Shown: piece after piece, positions 44,159 through 54,002 of the stretch
How positions within the stretch are numbered: position 1 is the first letter of the stretch
Layout: each line of letters begins with the position of its first letter
Source: Nitrosomonas supralitoralis
GTDB lineage: Bacteria; Pseudomonadota; Gammaproteobacteria; Burkholderiales; Nitrosomonadaceae
Assembly: GCF_003011925.2 (NCBI RefSeq)
Contig: NZ_PXXU01000001.1
Location: forward strand, 62,001 to 126,000
Direction of reading: 5' to 3'
Length of the DNA stretch: 64,000 bases
Made by a program: the position numbers and the translations under genes
The notes under the pieces: generated by a model
Databases searched by the model: none
Told to the model about the DNA's origin: nothing
The model's input: only the letters and a program-made list of their open reading frames with translations

Positions 44159-44764
44159 ATGCTCACAACCAAACTTGGGTCAACTGCCGAGAAACTCCAA
44201 CATATAATGCGTAGTAATGAGCTTTATTGGATCGACAACAGCTTTCCTGTTCCTTCCCTGTTTAGTTAGCCACAGCCGGGAGTAACCATTAGTTCTTTTT
44301 TACTGTTTGATTATGCAGACCCGCTGGAATTTCCGCCGACAACTAAACGCATAGGCGTAGATGAACATCCTCATCGTGGCTTTGAAATATAGTAGCGAAG
44401 TAGAACATCACAACAACTCAGACGAGGGGGAAAGATAGGCCCTGGAGATGTGCAATGGATGTCTGTCGCTTCGGGTATTGTTCACAAAGAATTTCATGAT
44501 AGAGATATTGCACAGCGCGATGGATTGTTTGAAATAGTGCGGCCATGGATGAATTTACCTGCCAAAGATAGAATATCACCAGCACGTTACCAGAATATTC
44601 TGAACAACCGAATACCTATCTCTAAACTTCCTGATGATCAGGGAAGCGTGCGCGTTTATACCGTGCAAAGGAGCGCGTCCAATCAACTGCCTGCGGTCAA
44701 AGCAGAATCGCAGGGAACCTGGAATCGTTCAGATGCATTGAAAATTATTCATACTTATGCTTAG
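44159..44764 (+). pseudogene. Pirin-family protein, decayed
   Basis: From ATG 44159, with AGGAGG about 10 bases upstream, the frame reads a pirin: NSFPVPSLFS then TAG at 44267, FLLFDYADPLEFPPTTKRIG, the metal-binding DEHPHRGFE, two TAG codons at 44390 and 44393, then KIGPGDVQWMSVASGIVHKEF, WMNLPAKDRISPARYQ and on to 44764. In the stretch 44396-44435 a neighbouring frame keeps GEVEHH, so compensating frameshifts occurred too. The metal-site His and Glu residues are still readable, showing recent decay. The C-terminal third of the usual protein is missing. Confidence 0.8.
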
Positions 44765-44817
44765 CTTGTTGAGGCAAGTTTGGCATGATCACTTCCATGA
44801 GTTGCAAGAGCGATTGA

Positions 44818-45022
44818 TATAACAATGCTTCAATGGAAAAAAAACTTCTGGAACATACTTAAAACTGAACTGGCGTATTCTTAAAATTCTTGACGCGACC
44901 AAGCAGCAATTCAGGAGAATACCGAATACACAGGAAACTTCTATAATCGGCAACGAAAGCAGAAAGAACCGTGTTATTTCTCACCATCAAAATTTATACA
45001 CTACGATACTATACAAATCTAG
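44818..45022 (+). mobile_element. Relic of IS3-family transposase (OrfB C-terminus)
   Basis: The plus strand reads YNNASMEKK, then after a one-base slip in an A-run NFWNILKTELAYS, two stops, RDQAAIQENTEYTGNFYNRQ and RKQKEPCYFSPSKFI to a TAG at 45020. The order YDNAxMESFxxxLKTELVY ... YIExFYNRQRxHxxLGYLSPxxF is the end of the IS3-family DDE transposase, including its catalytic Glu region. No terminal repeats or OrfA are found. It sits immediately after the dead pirin gene. Confidence 0.65.
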
Positions 45023-45096
45023 TCACTGCTGAACCTTAACCACATGGATTCCATTTTTTACGGCTTCTATCAAACTTGTAAACAAGCATAATTACA

Positions 45097-45138
45097 GAGA
45101 CAAAAAAAACCGCCTCTTCAGGCGGCTTTTTTTGTCTC
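45097..45138. terminator. Strong bidirectional intrinsic terminator
   Basis: A near-perfect palindrome: GAGAC and an A-run, then CCGCCT, loop CTTC, AGGCGG, then a T-run and GTCTC. The GC core flanked by A's on one side and T's on the other works on both strands. It lies about 40 bases downstream of the minus-strand lipoprotein gene that ends at 45180. Confidence 0.8.
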
Positions 45139-45179
45139 ACGTTTGAATGAGATTATTGTGCTATGAAAATCTTTGACAA

Positions 45180-45362
45180 TTAATGTCCAGGTTTGCTGGT
45201 TCCACCGTAAGGGCGGGGATCTTGTCCCTCTTTCAGGCAATTACCATTACCATCTATTCCAAATTGGCAGTCATCGGCGCTAGCGCTTGGATCGCCCATA
45301 TCAGCGCTTCCGCAGGCTGTTAAAAAAACTAAAAGCGCTACAGTAAAAATTGATAATTTCAT
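45180..45362 (-). CDS. Small lipoprotein, unknown function
   Basis: A 60-residue precursor: MKLSIFTVALLVFLTAC is a clean lipoprotein signal with lipobox LTAC at residues 14-17, leaving a mature peptide of about 44 residues. It contains two more cysteines (DDCQFG and GNCLKEG) and a Gly/Pro-rich tail DPRPYGGTSKPGH. AAGGAAA lies upstream; I chose the ATG at 45362 over a GTG at 45365. The strong terminator just downstream supports it as a real short transcript. No family is recognised. Confidence 0.68.
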   Translation of the reverse strand: MKLSIFTVALLVFLTACGSADMGDPSASADDCQFGIDGNGNCLKEGQDPRPYGGTSKPGH

Positions 45363-45490
45363 CACATAATTTCCTTATTTATATTTACCATATTTATTTT
45401 GAGGATTTGAGTATATAACAGAACAGAAAAAAATTTCAAGCACTTGGTTATCAACACCCCTTAACTTAAATCATGTCAAGCGATGCTTTC

Positions 45491-47290
45491 TTAGCTCCCA
45501 CGCAGGATTTCCACCAGGTGATGGCCATATTTATCGAGTTTGCGTGCACCGACGCCTGTCACTTGGCTCAATTCCTCTTCCGTTTGTGGGCGTAAACGCA
45601 CCAATTCATGCAAAGTAGCGTCATGAAAAATTACGTAGGCCGGAACACCATGCTCTTTGGCTATCTTCGCCCGCCATAAACGTAACTGCTCCCACAAATA
45701 ACGCTCAGCTGAATCCAGAGGCATCGGATCATCATCACTGCGCTTTCCAGATAATCGCTCTGTTCTTGTTTGCTGACGCAAATAGACGCTCTGCTGGCCT
45801 TTAAGTACAGCACGGCTAGCCTCTGTCAGATGCAAAGCACCGTGCCCTTCACTGTCCGTTGTCAACAAGCCTAGCGCAACAATTTGGCGAAATATCGCAC
45901 GCCAGGTTTTTTCAGGCAACTTTTCTCCAATCGCAAAAGTACTGATTCTGTCGTGATGCCATTCTTTTACACGAGCGGTCAGATTGCCACGCAAAACATC
46001 AATCAAATGGCCTGCGCCGAAAATCTGTCCGGTACGATAAACGCACGACATAGCCTTTTGCACTTCGACTGTAGCATCCCAGACTTTGGGCGGGTTTAAG
46101 CAAGTGTCACAATTTCCGCACCCCATTGTGTCGATTATCTCACCAAAATAACTTAACATTCGAATACGACGACAGTTAGTCGTCTCGCATAGCGACAACA
46201 TGGCCTCCAGTTTACGCGCGGAAACTTGCTTAAATTTAAGCTGCGCATCGGATTCTTGAATCATACGTCGCAGCTGAATAACGTCGCCGAGACCATATGC
46301 CATCCAGGCATTAGCTGCCTGTCCATCGCGCCCAGCCCGCCCGGTTTCCTGATAATATCCCTCAATGCTTTTCGGTAAATCCAGATGCGCAACAAAACGT
46401 ACATCCGGCTTGTCAATACCCATACCGAACGCAATCGTAGCAACCATCACGACACCCTCCTCGCGCAAAAATTTTTCCTGATTCATGCTTCGCTGTTGCA
46501 TGCTCATCCCAGCATGGTAGGCTACCGCATGCAGGCCTTGTTTCTTCAACCAAAGAGTCGTTTCTTCCACCTTTTTACGCGACAGACAATACACAATTCC
46601 AGCATCTCCTGGATGTTCCGCTTGAATGAAAGTCAGTAGTTGCGAGCGGCTGTTGGTTTTATCGACGATCTGATAGCGAATATTCGGCCGATCAAAACTC
46701 GACACAAATATCTTGGCGATATCCAGCCCAAGCCGCTCAATGATTTCCTTACGCGTTTCCATGTCAGCAGTTGCCGTTAATGCAATACGGGGAACCTCAG
46801 GAAAGCGTTTGTGCAAAATGGATAACTGAATGTATTCTGGACGAAAGTCATGTCCCCATTGCGAAACACAATGGGCCTCATCAATTGCGAACAAGGCAAG
46901 CGGAATGCGTGCAATTAGATTCAGAAACCGCGCAGTCAACAAGCGCTCAGGTGCCACATACAGCAAATCATATTGGTTTGCTAAAAGCCTCTGCTCAACC
47001 TGCATAGCTTCTTGTTGTGATAGTGAAGAATTCAGAACCGCGGCACGCACTCCAATCTCGTGCAATGCAGTAACTTGATTCTGCATCAAAGCAATGAGCG
47101 GAGACACGACAATAGCGACACCATTACGCAATAACGCTGGAATTTGATAACACAACGACTTACCACCGCCCGTTGGCATCAATACCAAACAGTCGCCTCC
47201 ATTGGCAAGATGCGCAATTACTTCCGCTTGCTGCCCGCGAAAAGCTGGATAACCAAAAACTTCCTTTAGTATGTTAAGTGCTTCGGACAT
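45491..47290 (-). CDS. recQ: ATP-dependent DNA helicase RecQ
   Basis: A 599-residue 3'-5' helicase acting in recombination and repair. Order of domains: helicase core with FRGQQAEVI (Q motif), [13 protein letters not shown] (Walker A), [20 protein letters not shown] (DEAH) and the TGRAGRDG motif VI; zinc-binding RecQ-C domain with CETTNCRR and CGNCDTC; winged helix; C-terminal HRDC domain starting near residue 520. Length is standard. No good ribosome site is seen before the ATG. Confidence 0.96.
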   Translation of the reverse strand: MSEALNILKEVFGYPAFRGQQAEVIAHLANGGDCLVLMPTGGGKSLCYQIPALLRNGVAIVVSPLIALMQNQVTALHEIGVRAAVLNSSLSQQEAMQVEQRLLANQYDLLYVAPERLLTARFLNLIARIPLALFAIDEAHCVSQWGHDFRPEYIQLSILHKRFPEVPRIALTATADMETRKEIIERLGLDIAKIFVSSFDRPNIRYQIVDKTNSRSQLLTFIQAEHPGDAGIVYCLSRKKVEETTLWLKKQGLHAVAYHAGMSMQQRSMNQEKFLREEGVVMVATIAFGMGIDKPDVRFVAHLDLPKSIEGYYQETGRAGRDGQAANAWMAYGLGDVIQLRRMIQESDAQLKFKQVSARKLEAMLSLCETTNCRRIRMLSYFGEIIDTMGCGNCDTCLNPPKVWDATVEVQKAMSCVYRTGQIFGAGHLIDVLRGNLTARVKEWHHDRISTFAIGEKLPEKTWRAIFRQIVALGLLTTDSEGHGALHLTEASRAVLKGQQSVYLRQQTRTERLSGKRSDDDPMPLDSAERYLWEQLRLWRAKIAKEHGVPAYVIFHDATLHELVRLRPQTEEELSQVTGVGARKLDKYGHHLVEILRGS

Positions 47291-47501
47291 TCAGAATAGA
47301 ACTACTGCAAATTCCCACTGATTAACCAGAACAATGCATTATTGATATACACATTGCCTGCAAATTGACTTCCCGCGAACCAAAACGACATTGTTCATGA
47401 TACTACAATAGAATGCACAGCCAGATACATGCTGATCTATTCCCATTCAGTTTGGTTGATAATAATCGTTAATATCGTTTCAAATTATTCGGCTGTTGTG
47501 C

Positions 47502-47510
47502 TGGTATAAT
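47502..47510 (+). promoter_or_regulatory. Extended -10 promoter element upstream of glnA
   Basis: TGGTATAAT is a perfect extended -10 (TGn-TATAAT), 57 bases before the glnA start. No good -35 is seen, as is allowed for extended -10 promoters. I did not find a sigma54 GG-N10-GC element, which often drives glnA. Confidence 0.5.
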
Positions 47511-47566
47511 CTTATCTGAGTGTGCTTCTTTTATAAAATACGTGACGTTAGTTGGGAGAAATAAAT

Positions 47567-48976
47567 ATGGTGGTAGCTGATGTTTTGAAATTGATTCAAG
47601 ACAATGAAATCAAATTCGTTGATTTGCGTTTTACCGATACCAATGGAAAAGAACATCATGTCACTCTGCCGGCACACACTTTTGATGCAGATAAATTTGA
47701 AGATGGTCACTCTTTTGACGGATCATCAATTGGTGGTTGGAAAAGCATTCAAGCTTCAGATATGTTATTAATCCCTGACCCTGATACCGCCAATTTAGAT
47801 CCATTCATGGATGAACCCACACTGTTGCTTACCTGCGATGTGGTCGAGCCCGCTGATGGCAAAGGGTATAGCCGCGATCCACGCTCATTAGCCAAGCGTG
47901 GAGAAATTTACCTAAAATCAACTGGCATAGGAGATGTTGCCTACTTCGGCCCGGAACCTGAATTCTTTATTTTCGATTCGGTACGTTGGCATACCGGCAT
48001 GTCGGGTTGTTCGGTCAAAATAGAATCAGATGAAGCAGCCTGGAGTTCGGCAATCAAATACGAAAGCGGTAACGTCGGTCATCGCCCCGCCATCAAAGGA
48101 GGCTACTTTCCTGTCCCTCCGGTAGACTCATTACAGGATATTCGCTCTGCAATGTGCTTGACTCTGGAGGAAATGGGTGTAGCCGTGGAAGTTCATCACC
48201 ATGAAGTAGCTACCGCAGGTCAATGCGAAATAGGCACGCGCTTTAACAGTCTTGTAAAACGCGCGGACTGGAACCAGGTCCTTAAATATGTCATACATAA
48301 CGTTGCGCATTCATACGGCAAAACGGCAACTTTTATGCCCAAGCCGATCGTGGGCGATAATGGTTCCGGCATGCATGTGCATCAGTCGATCTGGAAAGAT
48401 GGCAAAAATTTATTCTCTGGCAATGGTTACGCAGGCTTATCTGAGATCGCTTTACATTATATCGGCGGCATCCTCCGGCATGCCAAAGCACTTAATGGCA
48501 TCTGCAATCCTAGCACAAACTCATATAAACGATTGGTCGCCGGATTTGAAGCTCCGATCAATCTGGCTTATTCAGCCAGCAACAGATCGGCTGCAATTCG
48601 TATTCCACATACTAGCAATCCCAAGGGGCGACGCATTGAGGTTCGTTTTCCCGATCCAACTGCGAATCCTTATCTAGCCTTTACTGCATTAATGATGGCT
48701 GGTTTAGATGGTATCCAAAATAAAATACACCCTGGTGATCCAATGGATAAGAATCTTTATGACTTACCGCCAGAAGAAGCCGCCAAAGTACCTAATGCCT
48801 GTGCCTCGTTAGATGAAGCTTTGGAATGCTTGGATAAAGATCGGGATTTTCTGATTCGTGGTGGCGTGTTCTCCAATGATCTGATCGACGCATTTATTCA
48901 GCTTAAGATGGATGAGGTGAAATTATTACGCGCCACTACACATCCAATTGAATTCGATTTATATTACAGCTTATAA
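47567..48976 (+). CDS. glnA: Glutamine synthetase type I
   Basis: Makes glutamine from glutamate, ammonia and ATP as a dodecamer. The ATG at 47567, with GGGAGAA upstream, gives 469 residues, the exact usual length. Motifs: [68 protein letters not shown]. The adenylylation Tyr398 is in [10 protein letters not shown], so activity is probably controlled by GlnE. No ntrBC genes follow. In an ammonia-rich oxidiser it is the route of nitrogen assimilation under limitation. Confidence 0.97.
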   Translation: MVVADVLKLIQDNEIKFVDLRFTDTNGKEHHVTLPAHTFDADKFEDGHSFDGSSIGGWKSIQASDMLLIPDPDTANLDPFMDEPTLLLTCDVVEPADGKGYSRDPRSLAKRGEIYLKSTGIGDVAYFGPEPEFFIFDSVRWHTGMSGCSVKIESDEAAWSSAIKYESGNVGHRPAIKGGYFPVPPVDSLQDIRSAMCLTLEEMGVAVEVHHHEVATAGQCEIGTRFNSLVKRADWNQVLKYVIHNVAHSYGKTATFMPKPIVGDNGSGMHVHQSIWKDGKNLFSGNGYAGLSEIALHYIGGILRHAKALNGICNPSTNSYKRLVAGFEAPINLAYSASNRSAAIRIPHTSNPKGRRIEVRFPDPTANPYLAFTALMMAGLDGIQNKIHPGDPMDKNLYDLPPEEAAKVPNACASLDEALECLDKDRDFLIRGGVFSNDLIDAFIQLKMDEVKLLRATTHPIEFDLYYSL

Positions 48977-49165
48977 TTTTTACAAATTCAGCAAAATAGA
49001 ATACGCTGAGCAACACTAATAACCCATAAGATTGACGTATACCTGATACATATTAAGTAGAGTAATAAGGAGGAATTGGTAGTTCTTTTTTTGCTTTTCA
49101 TTAAAGAAAACTTTGATAAACTTATCAGTCGGTTGCAACTGTCATCAATATTCTTTCAGAAAAAT

Positions 49166-49615
49166 ATGAAAACTAGAACATTATTGATTTTATTGATCTT
49201 TATACTTCCGGTTGGCTTCCCTCAGGCAATAGCCGGTTCAGAAATTTATAAATTTGTAGATAAAGACGGCAATATCACATTCACAAATCGCCGCATTTCA
49301 AATGCAGAAAAAATTTCTATTACCTCGTTCTCCAGAAATACAATATCCAGTCAACCAAAAACAAGCCTAAACTCAAATCTTCCGCGCATAAAAGAAACAG
49401 CACAGAAAGATCGTGATGGCATGCGTCACCAAATTCTCAAGCAAGAGCTCATAGCTGAAGAAAAGCTATTTAATGATACGCAGAAATTTTTGGATGAGAT
49501 CCGCAATAAGCCCGAATTAAACAATAGTTCTCAGGAAAAGGTTGTACAGTTGCGAAATAAATTGTTCAAGCATCAAAGAAACGTTGCGGCTTTAAAAAAA
49601 GAACTCAACCGATAA
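49166..49615 (+). CDS. Secreted DUF4124 protein
   Basis: A 149-residue protein: signal peptide (MKTRTLLILLIFILPVGFPQAIAG), then the DUF4124 unit SEIYKFVDKDGNITFTNR, a linker, and a charged coiled-coil C-terminal half. Function unknown; periplasmic. The start is uncertain: ATG 49166 gives a proper signal peptide but has no ribosome site, while a strong AAGGAGG at 49068-49073 lies just before a TTG at 49076 in the same frame, which would add 30 mostly hydrophobic residues. Followed after one base by a second DUF4124 gene. Confidence 0.68.
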   Translation: MKTRTLLILLIFILPVGFPQAIAGSEIYKFVDKDGNITFTNRRISNAEKISITSFSRNTISSQPKTSLNSNLPRIKETAQKDRDGMRHQILKQELIAEEKLFNDTQKFLDEIRNKPELNNSSQEKVVQLRNKLFKHQRNVAALKKELNR

Positions 49616-49616
49616 A

Positions 49617-50066
49617 ATGTCAAGAAACAATCTTTTGTTCATTACTTTAATTTTCTTCTCTAGCTTATCTTATGCGGATGTTTATAAACAGATCGATGAG
49701 CATGGCAACGTAACTTACTCGAATATCCCTTCCAACGATGCCAAGCGCATTGATTTACCATCGATTATTGTCGTACCACCTGTAGATTTGGGAGCAGTTG
49801 AAGAGCGTATTGAGAAGCGAAGAGAATCGATGAAAGTCGAAACCCAACGCGAACAACTGCAAAATAAAATTGCCGAGGAAGAGAATCAGCTCAATGAGGT
49901 AAAAAACGAATATAAAGATGGCATGCCGGATCGCCTGGGAAGTGAACGCAATTACCAAAGATATCTCAATCGGGTAGATAGATTACGAGAGGAAATCAGT
50001 ACTCGCGAAAAAAATCTGGAATTAATGAAGGATGATCTGAAAAAGATACCGAGTAAAATTAGATAA
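49617..50066 (+). CDS. Secreted DUF4124 protein with coiled coil
   Basis: A 149-residue protein: signal peptide (LLFITLIFFSSLSYA), DUF4124 unit DVYKQIDEHGNVTYSNIPS, then a highly charged helical region (residues 60-149) predicted as coiled coil. The start is one base after the preceding stop, so the two genes are translated together and are probably diverged duplicates. Role unknown. Confidence 0.75.
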   Translation: MSRNNLLFITLIFFSSLSYADVYKQIDEHGNVTYSNIPSNDAKRIDLPSIIVVPPVDLGAVEERIEKRRESMKVETQREQLQNKIAEEENQLNEVKNEYKDGMPDRLGSERNYQRYLNRVDRLREEISTREKNLELMKDDLKKIPSKIR

Positions 50067-50747
50067 TACACTAACCCACTTTTGATTCTGACAGTTTCAA
50101 CAATTACTCCGAATTGAATCTGACATCGCTTGACTGAATTCGACACCAAGCAGATAACAAAATAGAGGGAAATTTATTGTGCGAGCTTATCGGTCGGTGC
50201 ATATCTCTAGTTTCATCTGTTAGCTCTTCTAATGGTTTGTGATAACTTTCGTTTGCTATTGATTTCTCCTGCGGTACAGTTATGTGTGATTTAAGCAGAT
50301 GATTTATAATACTTAACAAGTAAAAATATGGCTTTCACATATCGGTCAGACTTTTAGCATTAACAGCAATAAAGCTATTATATTTATGTGGTTAATTATT
50401 TACTTTATTCCATCCTATATGGAGCGATATAAAGTTTTAGTAAAAATGGTGTTTATAGTTACTTCATGAAATTTTACCTAATTATCAAATATTTATTGAA
50501 GGATAAAGTCTAGAGATAACAGTAACTGGGTGATGCCAATAGTCGAAATTTATTTAATTCTATTTTTAAATACATGAGATAAATCTCAAACTTAACAGAT
50601 ATTCTTAAACAAAATAATATGGGTTGCTATTGCGACGTTTGAATCAGGCTCAAAATATCTTGTTTCGACATAAATTACGCTCTATCGCCAGTAAATTACT
50701 TGCATCGACTCCATCAATAACGATGTACAACAACCTTAGTATCCGGT
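50067..50747. other. AT-rich intergenic region
   Basis: About 680 AT-rich bases between a plus-strand gene and the end of minus-strand xthA. Apart from the ferritin-like relic at 50104-50259 I see no gene, repeat or terminator. Confidence 0.4.
50104..50259 (-). pseudogene. N-terminal relic of an encapsulated-ferritin-like gene
   Basis: The minus strand has AGGAGAAATCA followed by ATA at 50259-50257 where an ATG would be expected, then ANESYHKPLEELTDETRDMH and RPISS. Encapsulated ferritins begin in just this way (HEPLE...L..ET..MHRAI.S) before their EELEAVDWY helix. After about 26 codons the similarity ends and the frame runs on with unrelated sequence to a stop at 50104. The start codon appears mutated and the gene truncated. 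Assignment depends on a short match from memory. No encapsulin shell gene is in the window. Confidence 0.4.
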
Positions 50748-51515
50748 TCAGAGAGATAGCTCAACTATAACGGGCACATGATCCGATGGGCGTTCTAATT
50801 TGCGCACCGCTTTATCAACCGTACATGCCACACATGCACTGGAGAGTTCGCCGCTGAGTAATATGTGATCGATCCGCAACCCCTGGTTACGGCGAAAAGC
50901 CATCATACGATAATCCCACCAAGTATATGATTTTTCTGGCTGTTCAAACAAGCGAAAGCTATCTGTCAATCCCAAGCTAAGTAAATTCCTGAAAGCAGTG
51001 CGTTCCGGTTCGCTACATAACACCCTCCCTTCCCAGAGCTTAGGATCATAAACATCGCGATCCTCCGGCGCGATATTAAAATCGCCTAACACTGCCAATT
51101 TCTTATAATCTATTAATTCCTGCTGCAGCCATTGTGTAAAGTGCGGCAACCAGCGTAGTTTGTAACTATATTTCTCTGATCCAACCTGTTCCCCATTCGG
51201 TACATATGCAGAAATGACACGTAGATCACCATAAGTTGCAGCAATTACTCTCTTCTGTTCGTCCGCCAAACCGGGTATTGCGGTAATGACTTTACTTGCT
51301 GCTTGTTTACTGAGTATCGCAACCCCATTATAAGTTTTCTGCCCAATAAATACTGATTCATATCCTGCAACTTTTATTTCATTTACAGGAAAGTTTTCAT
51401 TAATTAATTTAATTTCCTGCAAACATAGCACATCAGGTTGATTTTCCATTAACCAGTCAATGACTTGTGACAAACGCACTTTGAGTGAATTAACATTCCA
51501 TGTTGCTAATTTCAT
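50748..51515 (-). CDS. xthA: Exodeoxyribonuclease III / AP endonuclease
   Basis: A 255-residue endonuclease/exonuclease/phosphatase-fold enzyme that cuts at abasic sites. Motifs: MKLATWNVNSLKVRL, VLCLQEIKL with the metal-binding Glu, VISAYVPNG, LGDFNIAPEDRDVYDP, RIDHILLS, and the catalytic ERPSDHVPVIVEL at the end. Length fits the family. It is 66 bases downstream of a DinG-like helicase gene on the same strand. Confidence 0.94.
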   Translation of the reverse strand: MKLATWNVNSLKVRLSQVIDWLMENQPDVLCLQEIKLINENFPVNEIKVAGYESVFIGQKTYNGVAILSKQAASKVITAIPGLADEQKRVIAATYGDLRVISAYVPNGEQVGSEKYSYKLRWLPHFTQWLQQELIDYKKLAVLGDFNIAPEDRDVYDPKLWEGRVLCSEPERTAFRNLLSLGLTDSFRLFEQPEKSYTWWDYRMMAFRRNQGLRIDHILLSGELSSACVACTVDKAVRKLERPSDHVPVIVELSL

Positions 51516-51581
51516 AATCCTAACTATTTATACCTTAGTTAATTCTTTGATAACTGCGGAGAAAGATTCAGTCAACCCTGT

Positions 51582-53510
51582 CTAAGCAACACCGAAAAAG
51601 CGTTCAACCTCTGCCAAATCACGCGTTCGCTTCATGGGAGGCAAACTCTGCCATATTTGCCTGCCATAAGCTTTTGTTGTCAAACGCGGATCACAAATCA
51701 TCAAAACACCACGATCCGTTTCATCCCGGATCAATCGGCCAGCGCCTTGCTTCAAATTAATAATAGCGCGAGGTAATTGATACTCCATAAAAGCATTGCG
51801 ACCTGCGCTATTAATCTTCTCAATTCGTGCTGATAAAACAGGATCATCCGGAGGGGCAAACGGAAGTTTATCAATAATAACCAGTGACAATGCCTCACCT
51901 CGCACATCGACCCCTTCCCAGAAAGATTGACTGCCCACCAGGATTGCATTCTCTAATTCGCGGAAACGCTCCAGCATATATGTGCGCGACCCCTGCCCCT
52001 GCAGTAATAGCGGAAAATCGTCGAAATCATCGGAATTCTGTAATAACTCATAAATCCGCTGCATCGCGCGTAAACTGGTGCACAGGAAAAATGCGCGTCC
52101 CCGACTGGCGCGCAAAACCGGCAATGCCGATTGAACAACCTGATCGATATAAGTTTTATGATGCGGTTCCGGCAACCCAACCGGCACATAGAGCAGCGCC
52201 TGCTCAGAAAAGTTGAATGGGCTATCCCAACAGGCGGTTTGTGCTGTGATCAATCCCATTTCACTATTGTAATGAAAAAAATCCTTTTTGACCGACAACG
52301 TCGCTGAAGTAAAAATCCAAGCACGTGGCGATGCCAGCATTTGTTTCTGGAAGATTTCAGAAATCGATAGTGGAGTCGCATTGAGTTGCAATGCTTGATG
52401 GTAAACTTCAATCCAGCGAACATAATCTTGCATCTCTGTTTCATCACACCAGCGTTGAATCAAATACAGATGATTGGTTGCTCGCTGGCGGCAATTTTCC
52501 AACCCCTCGGATCGTTCAGCCTGACTCTCCAGCAACTTGACCAAGTGAATCAACTGCTCCAGCAGTTGATTCAATGCAACATTAAAATTCGGCTGTTGAT
52601 TTATCGCCGATAACGATAGCCGCGTGTTATCTTCTATGATGGTCAGGCGCAAATCCCGCGCAGCTTTTTCCATAGCAGCAATTGCGTCAGGCAGCGGCAC
52701 AAAATCACCTGCGGACTGGATGGCCTCCAATTTTGCATCGCGTGCAAGATCCAGCAACTGTCCGGTACTGATCGATTCACCAAAAAACAAACTGGCCGTT
52801 TCCGGTAATTGATGTGCTTCATCAAAAATAACCGTACTACAGGCAGGCAACAATTCAGACAAACCTTCATCACGCAACATGACATCCGCAAAAAACAAGT
52901 GATGATTAACCACTACAATATCTGCCGCTAATGCTTGCTTGCGCGCCTCCATTACAAAACATTGTTTATAGCTGGGACATTCGGAACCCAAGCAGTTATC
53001 TCGGGTTGAAGTTACATGCTGCCAAATGGCAGCCATTTCGGGCACTTCACTAAGACCACTTTTATCTCCGCTTTTACTGATGTTAGCGTAGCGTTTAATT
53101 TTTTGCAGATATTGAATTTCGTCATGATCGATAAAGCTTAGATGAGTATCTTGCAGACTTCTTTCCAAATGATAATGACAAATATAATTGGCACGCCCTT
53201 TTAATAATGCAGTCGTAACCGGTATTTTAAGGGCTGCACGTATCGTCGGAATATCGCGCTTAAATAATTGATCTTGTAGTGTTTTTGTGCCAGTTGAAAT
53301 TATCACCTTACCGCCCGCCAGCAAAGCTGGCACCAAATAGGCGAAAGTCTTGCCGGTTCCAGTACCTGCTTCGGCAACCAATACTTGATTCTTGGCTATG
53401 GTTGTCGCAATAGTTTGCGCCATTTCTAATTGCTGTGAGCGCGCGCGAAATCCTGTGATGTGATTGGAAAGTGCGCCACCAGATGAAAAAATGGATACAA
53501 TATCAAGCAT
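51582..53510 (-). CDS. DinG/YoaA-family ATP-dependent helicase
   Basis: A 642-residue XPD-like iron-sulfur helicase. Walker A is VAEAGTGTGKTFAYL; the iron-sulfur cysteines lie in NYICHYH, CLGSECPSYKQC; the DEAH box is VIFDEAHQLPE; motif VI is QGAGRLIRDETDRG. Length and motif order match the YoaA/DinG group of E. coli. Functions in repair and R-loop resolution by family. The same-strand neighbour xthA suggests a repair pair. Confidence 0.92.
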   Translation of the reverse strand: MLDIVSIFSSGGALSNHITGFRARSQQLEMAQTIATTIAKNQVLVAEAGTGTGKTFAYLVPALLAGGKVIISTGTKTLQDQLFKRDIPTIRAALKIPVTTALLKGRANYICHYHLERSLQDTHLSFIDHDEIQYLQKIKRYANISKSGDKSGLSEVPEMAAIWQHVTSTRDNCLGSECPSYKQCFVMEARKQALAADIVVVNHHLFFADVMLRDEGLSELLPACSTVIFDEAHQLPETASLFFGESISTGQLLDLARDAKLEAIQSAGDFVPLPDAIAAMEKAARDLRLTIIEDNTRLSLSAINQQPNFNVALNQLLEQLIHLVKLLESQAERSEGLENCRQRATNHLYLIQRWCDETEMQDYVRWIEVYHQALQLNATPLSISEIFQKQMLASPRAWIFTSATLSVKKDFFHYNSEMGLITAQTACWDSPFNFSEQALLYVPVGLPEPHHKTYIDQVVQSALPVLRASRGRAFFLCTSLRAMQRIYELLQNSDDFDDFPLLLQGQGSRTYMLERFRELENAILVGSQSFWEGVDVRGEALSLVIIDKLPFAPPDDPVLSARIEKINSAGRNAFMEYQLPRAIINLKQGAGRLIRDETDRGVLMICDPRLTTKAYGRQIWQSLPPMKRTRDLAEVERFFGVA

Positions 53511-53699
53511 AAAATCAGATCTGTGGAAATTCCAAGGCTATCGATACATCACAATTTGTAGGAAGCGTGATCTTCAGGCAAGATTGAGATAGCTAAGAAG
53601 TAACAATCAAAACTCAGAATAAAAATAAACGCAAAATTCAATTTTAGCAGGATAACCTGATGATAAATTAGTCTTATAAATATCTTTCAGTAATGACGA

Positions 53700-54002
53700 T
53701 TATCGTCGATTTTCTGAGCATACTGAACGTTTAGCACGCATTCTTCTGACTTCCTTCGGATCGATTATCAGTGGTCGGTAAATTTCGAGCCTGTCATCAG
53801 GTCGCAATTTCGTATCCAGTTGCACAAATTTTCCAAAAATACCGAGCTTATTCTTAGTCAGATCAATTTCCGGGAATTGCTCCAGAATTACTGAAATTGC
53901 TATCGCTTGCTCAACTGTGCAACCATCTGGCACATTAATTTTTTTCACAATTTGAATCTCCGGCAGTGCATAAGCAATTTCAATTTGAAAAACTGTAGTC
54001 AT
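53700..54002 (-). CDS. rnfH: RnfH-family ubiquitin-like protein (UPF0125)
   Basis: A 100-residue beta-grasp protein. The pattern QIEIAYALPEIQIVKKINVP, then LGIFGKFVQLDTKLRPDDRLEIYRPL, is the RnfH/YfjF signature, with a basic tail RRMRAKRS. Its start overlaps the ratA stop as ATGA, the usual toxin-antitoxin-like pairing in which RnfH is a suggested partner of RatA. Precise function is unclear. Confidence 0.88.
   Translation of the reverse strand: MTTVFQIEIAYALPEIQIVKKINVPDGCTVEQAIAISVILEQFPEIDLTKNKLGIFGKFVQLDTKLRPDDRLEIYRPLIIDPKEVRRMRAKRSVCSENRR

Noticed and set aside
43438-45179. A cluster of novel small genes from short open frames
   Set aside because: Frame-by-frame reading shows these are fragments of lysR, pirin and an IS3 transposase.
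47291-47566. Sigma54/NtrC control of glnA
   Set aside because: No GG-N10-GC pair with the right surrounding bases was found upstream; an extended -10 element is present instead.
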